Source: Azospirillum brasilense
Lineage (GTDB): Bacteria; Pseudomonadota; Alphaproteobacteria; Azospirillales; Azospirillaceae
DNA: 64,000 nt
Reading direction: 5' to 3'
Assembly: GCF_005222205.1 (NCBI RefSeq)
Contig: NZ_CP032345.1
Coordinates: 2,419,501-2,483,500, forward strand
Below the pieces are notes generated by a model, which saw nothing but the letters and a program-made list of their open reading frames with translations, was not told where the DNA came from and did no database searches. The translations under genes and the position numbers were made by a program. This document shows positions 53,754 to 62,700 of the stretch, one piece after another; the stretch's first letter is position 1, and every line of letters begins with the position of its first letter.

Positions 53754-56700
53754 TCAGCCGAACCAGGCGGCGACGTTGCCGGTCTGGCCGAGGATGGTGA
53801 TGCGGTTGCCCGCCCCGATGTCGAGGGTGGTGCTGCCGCCCTCCACCCGGGCCGAGCGGATCACCGCGCCGAGGTCCATGGTGGCGTCGTAGAGCGCCAG
53901 ACGGTCGACCCCGGCCTGGAAGTCCATCACCACCGACCCGCCCGAGTTGCGTCCGAAGGCGAAGACGTCCGCCCCGGCGCCGCCCCACAGCGTGTCCGCA
54001 CCGCCGTCGGCGAACAGCACGTCGTTGCCCGCCCCACCGTTCAGCAGGTCGTTGCCCGCCCCGCCGAACAGCGTGTCGTTGCCCGCCTCGCCGAACAGCG
54101 TGTCGTCGCCGTCGCCGCCGCTGGCCAGGTCGTCGCCCGCGCCGAGACCGATCAGGTCGCGCCCCGCCCCGCCCAGCGCCACGTCGTTGCCGTCGCCGCC
54201 GCTCAGCGTGTCGTCGCCGTCGTCGCCGATCAGGAAGTCGTGGCCCGACCCGCCGAACAGCAGGTCGTTGCCCGCCCCGCCGGACAGCGTGTCGTCGCCC
54301 TCCTCGCCGGTCAGCGTGTCGTCCCCCGCCTCGCCGAACAGGATGTCCCGGCCCGTCCCGCCGAACAGCGCGTCGTTGCCGACCCCGCCGCCGACCAGGT
54401 CGTTGCCCTCGCCGCCGAACAGCCAGTCGTCGCCCTCGCCGCCCATCACCACGTCGTCGCCCTCGTCGCCGTACAGCGTGTCGTTGCCGCCGGCGCTGGC
54501 GATCGTGTCGTTGCCGCCGCCGCCGTGCAGGATGTCGTCGCCGGCCCCCAGGTACATGTACTGCTCGTGGTCGTCGCCGTAGACGATCTGCTCGCCGTCG
54601 CCGCCGACCAGCGTGGCGTTGCCGACCACCGCGGCGAACTCGACGTTGTCGAGCTGGATGGTCACCGCCCCGGCCAGCGCCGTGGTGTTGAGCACCACCG
54701 CGGTCGGCGCCGTGCTGGCCACCCCGGTGCCGCCCAGCGTGTTGCCGGTCACCTTGGTCTGCACCGCCTGGCCGGCGGCCACCCCCGGCGCGCTGAAGTC
54801 GATGGCGCGCACCAGAAGCTGGGCCTGGGCCGACAGCACCGAGAGGAAGCTGTCGCCGCCGCCGGTCAGGTTGCCGCGCGAGGCCGTGCCGGCGTCGGTG
54901 CGCGCCTCGATGGCGGCGATCAGCCCGGCCACCCCGGTCTGGGCCTCCGCGGCGGTCTGCCGCTCGGCGCTGCCGCTGGTGGTCACGGCCACGCCGGTGG
55001 AGACGCTGACCGTCAGGGTGGTCATCGTCGAGACCTGGCCGGTCTGCCGATCGACCACCTGCTCGCGCACCACCGGCACGTCGGCGAGGTCGGCGTTGGC
55101 GGTGTTGCTGTCCTCCACTCGCTCCTCGTTGCTGGCCGCGATGGTCACGGTGGTGACGCGCTTGCCGTCGCTGCCGGTGGTGACCGCGCCGCTGACGGTG
55201 GCGCCGTCCACGGTGGCGACCGGGGGCGGGGCGACGGGGGCGGGCTTCTCCACGGTGGCGGTGAGCTTCTGCGTCGTCGCGGTGACGGGGACCGAGGCGT
55301 TGCCCGCCGGGTCGGTGAGGCCCAGCGTCAGAGTGAGGGTGCCGTCGCCCAGGGCGGAGAGGTCGAGCCCGGTCACCTGGGCGGTCGGTCCGCTCATCAC
55401 GCCGCTGCCGGTGACCTGGCCGCCGCCGGCCGAGGTGATCGTCCAGGTGAAGGCGGTCCCGGCCTCGCCGCCGCTGATGGTGAAGGCGGCGCTGGACTGC
55501 TCGATGGCGTCGATGCTGTCGTCCTCGAACCGCACGGTGGCGGTGGGGGCCGTGGTGTCGACGGTCAGCGACTGGGTGCCGGCCGAGGACATGTTGCCCG
55601 CCGCGTCGGTCGCCATGGCCGAGACGGTGTTCATGCCGTTGGCGTCGAGGCTGAGCGTGCCGGTCACCGGTGTGGCCGTGGCGAGGTTGAGGCTCCAGGC
55701 GCCGCCGTTGGTGGCGGTGGTGGTGTAGGTCGCCCCACCCACCGTGACGGTGACCGTCGCACCGGCTTCCGCCGTGCCGGTGAGGGTGGGCCTGGTGCTG
55801 TTGGTCAGCGCCGCGCTGGTCACCGACGGGGCGTTCGGAGCGGTGGTGTCGATGGTCAGCGTCTGGGTGCCCGGTGCCGAGACGTTGCCGGAGGCATCGG
55901 TGGCGGTGGCCGACACCGGGTTGGCGCCGTTGGCGTCCAGGCTCAGCGACCCGGCGGTCGGCGTCGCGGTGGCGAGGTTGAGGCTCCAGGTCCCGTTGGT
56001 TGCCGTGGTGGTGTAGGTGGCGCCGCCCACCGTGACGGTGACCGTGCTGCCGGCCTCCGCCGTGCCGGTGAGGGTCGGGGTCGCGCTGTTGCTCAGCGCC
56101 GCGCTGGTCACCGCCGGGGCGTCGGGCAGCGTGGTGTCGATGGTCAGCGACTGCGTGCCGGCGGTGGACGTGTTGCCCGCCGCGTCGGTGGCGGTAGCCG
56201 ACACCGGGTTGGCGCCGTTGGCGTTGAGGCTGAGCGTGCCGGTCACCGGAGTGGCCGTGGCGAGGTTGATGGACCAGTTTCCGCCGGTCGCCGTGGTGGT
56301 GTAGGTGGCACCGCCCACCGTGACGGTCACCGTGCTGCCCACTTCCGCCGTGCCGGTGAGGGTCGGGGTCGTGCTGTTGCTCAGAGCCGCACTGGTCACC
56401 GCCGGCGCGTTCGGCGCCGTGGTGTCGATGGTCAGCGACTGCGTGCCCGGCGCTGAGACGTTGCCGGCGGCGTCGGTGGCGGTGGCCGACACCGGGTTGG
56501 CGCCGTTGGCGTTCAGGCTCAGCGTGCCGGTCACCGGAGTGGCCGTGGCGAGGTTGAGGCTCCACGTCCCGTTGGCCGCCGTGGTGGTGTAGGTCGCCCC
56601 ACCCACCGTGACGGTGACGGTGCTGCCGGCTTCCGCCGTGCCGGTGAGGGTGGGCGTCGTGCTGTTGCTCAGCGCCGCACTGGTCACCGCCGGGGCGTTG

Positions 56701-59700
56701 GGCAGCGTGGTGTCGATGGTCAGCGACTGCGTGCCGACGGTCGAGGTGTTGCCGGCCGCGTCGGTGGCGGTGGCCGACACCGGGTTGGCGCCGTTGGCAT
56801 TCAGGCTGAGCGAGCCGGCGGTCGGCGTCGCGGTGGCGAGGTTGATGGACCAACTGCCGTTGGTGGCGGTGGTGGTGTAGGTGGCGCCGCCCACCGTAAC
56901 GGTGACCGTGCTGCCGGCCTCCGCCGTGCCGGTGAGGGTCGGGGTCGTGCTGTTGCTCAGCGCGGCGCTGGTCACCGCCGGCGCGTTGGGCGCCGTGGTG
57001 TCGATGGTCAACGACTGCGTGCCCGGCGCTGAGACGTTGCCGGCGGCGTCGGTGGCGGTGGCCGACACCGGGTTGGCGCCGTTGGCGTTCAGGCTCAGCG
57101 TGCCGGTCACCGGAGTGGCGGTGGCGAGGTTGAGGCTCCAGGTCCCGTTGGTCGTCGTCGTGGTGTAGGTCGCCCCACCCACTGTGACGGTGACGGTGCT
57201 GCCGGTCTCCGCCGTGCCGGCAATGGTCGGGGTCGTGCTGTTGCTCAGAGCCGCACTGGTCACCGCCGGCGCGTTGGGCGCGGTGGTGTCGATGGTCAGC
57301 GTCTGCGTGCCGGCCGAAGAGACGTTGCCCGCCGCGTCGGTTGCCGTCGCCGAGATGGCATTCGTGCCGTTGGCGTTCAGGCTGAGCGATCCGGAGACCG
57401 GCGTCGCGGTGGCGAGGTTGAGGCTCCAGCTCCCGTTGGTCGCCGTCGTGGTGTAGGTCGCCCCACCCACCGTGACGGTCACCGTGCTGCCCGCCTCCGC
57501 CGTGCCGGCAATGGTCGGGGTCGTGCTGTTGCTCAGCGCCGCGCTGGTCACCGACGGCGCGTTGGGCGCCGTGGTGTCGATGGTCAGCGTCTGCGTGCCG
57601 GCGGTCGAGGTGTTGCCGGCCGCATCGGTGGCGGTAGCCGACACCGGGTTGGCGCCGTTGGCATTCAGGCTGAGCGAGCCGGCGGTCGGCGTCTCGGTGG
57701 CGAGGTTGAGGCTCCAGGTCCCGTTGGTTGCCGTCGTGGTGTAGGTGGCACCGCCCACCGTGACGGTGACGGTGCTGCCGGTCTCGGCCGTGCCGGTGAG
57801 GGTCGGGGTGGCGTTCTTGGTCAGCGCCGCGCTGGTCACCGCCGGGGCGTTGGGCGCGGTGGTGTCGATGGTCAGCGTCTGCGTGCCGGCCGTGGAGTTG
57901 TTGCCCGCCGCGTCGGTCGCCGTCGCCGACACCGGGTTGGTGCCGTTGGCGTTGAGGTTCAGCACGCCAGCGGTCGGCGTCGCCGTGGCGAGGTCGAGGC
58001 TCCAGGTCCCGTTGGTCGCCGTCGTGGTGTAGGTCGCCCCACCCACCGTGACGGTGACCATGCTGCCGGTCTCGGCCGTGCCGGCAATGGTCGGGGTCGT
58101 GCTGTTGGTCAGCGCGGCGCTGGTCACCGACGGCGCGTTGGGCGCCGTGGTGTCGATGGTCAGCGTCTGCGTGCCGGCCGAAGAGACGTTGCCGGCCGCG
58201 TCGGTGGCGGTGGCCGAGATGGCATTCGTGCCGTTGGCATTGAGGCTGAGCGAGCCGGCGGTCGGCGTCTCGGTGGCGAGGTTGAGGCTCCACGTCCCGT
58301 TGGTCGCCGTCGTGGTGTAGGTGGCGCCGCCGACGGTGACCGTCACCGTGCTGCCGGTCTCGGCCGTGCCGGCAATGGTCGGGGTGGCGTTCTTGGTCAG
58401 CGCCGCGCTGGTCACCGCCGGAGCGTTGGGCGCCGTGGTGTCGATCGTCAGCGTCTGGGTGCCGGCGGTGGACGTGTTGTTGGACGCGTCCTTGGCGGTG
58501 ACGGACACCGCGTTGGTCCCGTTGGCGTTCAGGTTCAGCACGCCGGAGGCCGGCGTCGCCGTGGCGAGGTTGATGGACCAGTTTCCGCCCGTCGCCGTCG
58601 TGGTGTAGGTCGCCCCACCCACCGTGACGGTCACCGTGCTGCCCGCCTCCGCCGTGCCGGCCAGGGTCGGCGTGGCGCTGTTGGTCAGCGCCGCGCTGGT
58701 GACCACCGGAGCCGCCGGCGGCGTCACGTCGGCCACGCTCACCACCGCGCTGACCCCGGAGATGGTCGCGGCTCCGGTGGCGCCGCCGCTGTCGGTCAGG
58801 CTGGCGACGGCCACCGTGCGGTCGCCCAGCGTCGCCGACGCGCTGGTGTTCTTGTAGGTGACGCCGCCCAGAAGCGCGCTCATCTGCGCGTCGTTGCGCT
58901 CCAGGCCGGTGACCGTCACCGTGGCGACGCCGCCGACCACCGACACGCTCACGCCGGCGTTGCCGCCCGCGGCGCCCAGCCCGCTCAGGGTGGCGGTGGC
59001 GCCGTTGGTCAGGGCGACGTCGGTGCCGCCGATGGTCAGGACCTCGGTGGCGTCGACCACGCCGCTGACCGTGAACACCGCGCCGCGGAAGCTCTGCCCG
59101 GCCTCCACCGTGGAGGCCGCCACGCCGCTGAACAGGCTGGTGGTGGCGCTGTCCACCCCGACGCCGAAGGTCTTGGCTCCGCCGGTCGCGGTCAGGGTCG
59201 GCACGGCGTCGACGGTGATCGTCGCGGTGGCGCTGCCCGCGCTGAAGGCGTCGGCGGTGGTGGTGTCGGCGGTGGCGCCGGCCGTGCCGCTGGTGCGGTC
59301 CCACGCCTTGAAGGTCAGGCCGCCGGTGTCGGTGTTGGTGAAGCCCGAGCCGCTCGGCACGAAGCGCACGCGGTCCGACCCGGCGAGCAGCAGCGCCGAA
59401 CCGTTGGACGAGGCGGTGGGGATGTCGGTCCAGGCGCCGCTGCCGACCTTGTACTGCCAGGTGCCGTTGGTGTTGGTCACCCCGGTGACGGCGATGCCCA
59501 GCGGGAGCACGGTGACCATCGGCACGGGGCTGTCGTACTCGGCGTCGCTGGCGGTGCCGGCGGAGGCGAGCAGGGCGGTGACGGTGGTGCCGGTGTTGGC
59601 GGCGTCGGCGATGCCCTGGTCGATGGTGGTCAGGCTGCGGGCGTCGTTGGACAGGATGGGGCTGTCGTTGGCGCCGGAGAAGTTGAGGGTGAGCTGCTGG

Positions 59701-62700
59701 GAGACGGTGCGGTTGCCGTCGGAGACGGTGAAGGTGCTGGTGCCCTGCATCGGCCCGGCGGGGACGCCGTTGAGGAAGGCGGCGTCGAAGACGTAGGCGT
59801 AGTGGCCGGTCTGGCTGTTGACGTAGGCGGTGCCGCCCGGGCCGGTGGACCAGGTGTCGTAGGTGACGCCGTTGCTGAGCGTGACGCTGCCGTGCTGGAC
59901 CGGGGAGGCCTGGGATCCGGCGAGGGAGTAGGTCAGCGTGCCGCCTTCCAGGTCGGTGGCGGAGAGCTGGCCGTCGATCAGCGGGAAGCTGTCGGCGGCG
60001 GCGGTGTCGACCAGCGTCGGCGGGGTGGCGGGGACGGCCAGGACCGGCGGGGCGTCGGTGTCGATGCGGTCGTTGGTCTGGCTGATCGGGGTGGTGTAGG
60101 GGGTGTTGGCGTTGCTGGCGCCGTCGACCAGGACGATGTTGACCGGGATGTCGTCGCCGGCGGCGCGATTGCCGGTGCGCAGGCCGTCGGCGGTGACGGT
60201 GAAGGTGGCGGTGTAGGTGGTGGCGCTGACCTTGGTCAGGTTGGCGAGCGCGAAGCCGTTGACCGTGCTGCCGTTGCCCAGCGTGTAGGTGTCGCTGTCC
60301 GAGGCCACGGTGATCGTCACCGTCACCGTGTCGCCGACCTGGGCCGGCTGGTTGGGGATGGTGACGTTGGTGATCGAGGGCGGCGTCGTGTCCGGGGTGT
60401 TGTTCGTCACCGACTGGTTGGTGACGCTGGCCGCGTCCGCGCCGCCGCTCGCGTTCTGGATCGCCGCCGCGTCGTTGCCGTTGGTGGGATCGGTGTAGCT
60501 GACGGTGACCGTCTGTCCGTGCTGGACCGCCTGGGCCAGCGTCAGAGTGACCGTCTTGGCGGCGCTGTCCACCGCGACGCCGGAGACGGTGGCCGTGGTG
60601 CCGCCGACCTTGACCTCGAAGGCGCCCACCCCCGGGCCGTTCACGGCGTCCAGCGCGACGTCATAGGTCAGGACCAGCGACGTGCCGTTGACCGCGGCGC
60701 CTTGCAGGACCGGGGCGGGCGGGGCGAGCGTCACCATGACGGATCCGGACGAAAACGCCGCCAACGTGGGATTGGGTATCCCGTCCTGCGACGCGAAGAT
60801 GCTGATGGGGAAAACGCCGGTGGTGTCTGTTCCAGACGCCGTCACATCAAACGTCAGCGTCAGGGTGCCGACCGGGAAGATGCCGGTCAAAAGCGCGTTC
60901 TGTTGGTTGTCCAGCTTGAGATTTGCGATTGTCCAACCGGCGGGAGCGGCGACATCGAAGTAGACCGAGGTGCCGATCAGCACGATCGGAGACGGTATGT
61001 TGACCGTGAAGGAAAGTTGGGTCGGGGTACCGGCGATGAACGTGGCCGTCGGGTTGTCCGGCGTCACCGACACGGTTCCGAAGGTGGAGATTTGCGTGCC
61101 GAAGGACGCCGTGGCGACTTTGTTCACCTCGGTGGTGTTGTTGGCCGAGCCGCTGTCGGTGATGGACCGCAGGACGACCGGGCGCGTTTCGCTGAGGCCC
61201 GGCCGATATTGGGCAAGGCTGGTGATCGTCGTCGATGTGGTCTTGTAAGCGATGCCGTCGATCAGCGTGTTCATCGCGCTGTTGCTCAGCGCCATGCCGC
61301 TGATCGCCACCGTGGCGACGCCGTTCACCAGCGTCACCGCGTAGTTGCCGCCGGTGAAGCTGCCCGAGGTTCCGTTGCTCAGCGTGATGTCGGTTCCGGC
61401 GATCGTCAGGAATTCGTTGCTGCCGGTTCCCGCGACATTGTGGACGGTCAGCACCATGCCGGTGAAGGTCTGCCCGCTGTCCATCGTGGAGGCGCTGACG
61501 CCATTGAACAGGTCGAAGATGGGGTTGCTCGCCACGACATAGGCGTAACCGTCGACCGGCGTGAGCGCCAGCGTGGGCGGGGTGCCGTTCGGGTCCAGCG
61601 TGTTGTTGATGACCGGCTGGCCGGCAATGGTCGCGGCATCGATGCCGCCCGAGGCGGATTGAACGGCGTTGACGTCGTCGCCCACGCTGGGATCGGTGTA
61701 GGAGACGGTGACCGCGCTGTTGAAGGCGACCGGCTGGGCGAGCGTCAGCGTCACCGTCTTGTTCGCGCTGTCCACGGCGACGCCGCTGACGGTGACCGGG
61801 CTGCCGCCGGCCGTCACGGTGAAGGCGCCGGCCGCCGGCGGGTTGGCGGAGTCCAGCGCCATGTCGTAGGTCAGCACCAGCGTCGTGCCGTCCACCGCCG
61901 CGCTCTGCAGCACCGGCGCGGGCGGAGCGAGGTTCACCATCACGGACCCGGACGAGATCACCGCCGCGGGGGTCAAGCCGTCGTACGACGCATAGATGCT
62001 GAGGGGGAACGCGCCGGAGGTGTCCGTGCCGGCCGACATCACGTCGAAGGTCAGCGTGTAGGTTCCCTGCGCGATGACCCCCGAGAGACCGCCATTGGGG
62101 ACGCCGTCCAGCTTGAGGTTCGAGACCGTCCAGCCGAACGGTGTGGCGACATTGAAATGAAGCGTGCTCCCGACCAGTGTCAGGGCGGGGGTGGTCACCG
62201 TGAACGAAACCTGGGTTGGGGTGCCCGCCGAGAAGTTGGCCGTCGGGTTGTCCGGGGTCACCGTGACGTTGGGGAGGGAAACGTCCTGGAGATTGATCGC
62301 CACGGTGGCGACCTGATTGATCTCGGTGACGTTGTTGGAGGTTCCACTGTCGGTGATGGAGCGCAGGACAATGGGGCGTGTTTCGCTCAGGCCGAACTGC
62401 GAGTTCGGAACCGGGCTGTTGATGAATGGCATCCCGTAGGTGTTTTTGTAGCTGATGCCATCGATCAACGCGCCCATGTCGCTGTTGCTGAGCGACATTC
62501 CGCTCAGCGTCACTGTGGCAACGCCGTTGACCAGCGAAACCGTGTAGTTGCCGTTGCCGAACGCGCCCGAACCCGAGGAGAGCGGAATGGAGAAGCCGCC
62601 GATCGTAAGATAATTGTCGAAGCCGGGCCCGATGATGTTGTGGACCGTCAACACCATGCCGGTGAAGGTCTGTCCGCTGTCGACGGTCGAGGCCGTCACC

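Noticed and set aside
53754..58730. CRISPR-like periodicity in the 55-59 kb repeat block
   Set aside because: Units are long (288 bp), coding and contiguous with no unique spacers, so this is a protein repeat array.
55744..58857. Regular plus-strand open frames of about 90-95 codons, every 288 bp
   Set aside because: They reflect the period of the eleven adhesin repeats on the other strand and have no independent signal.
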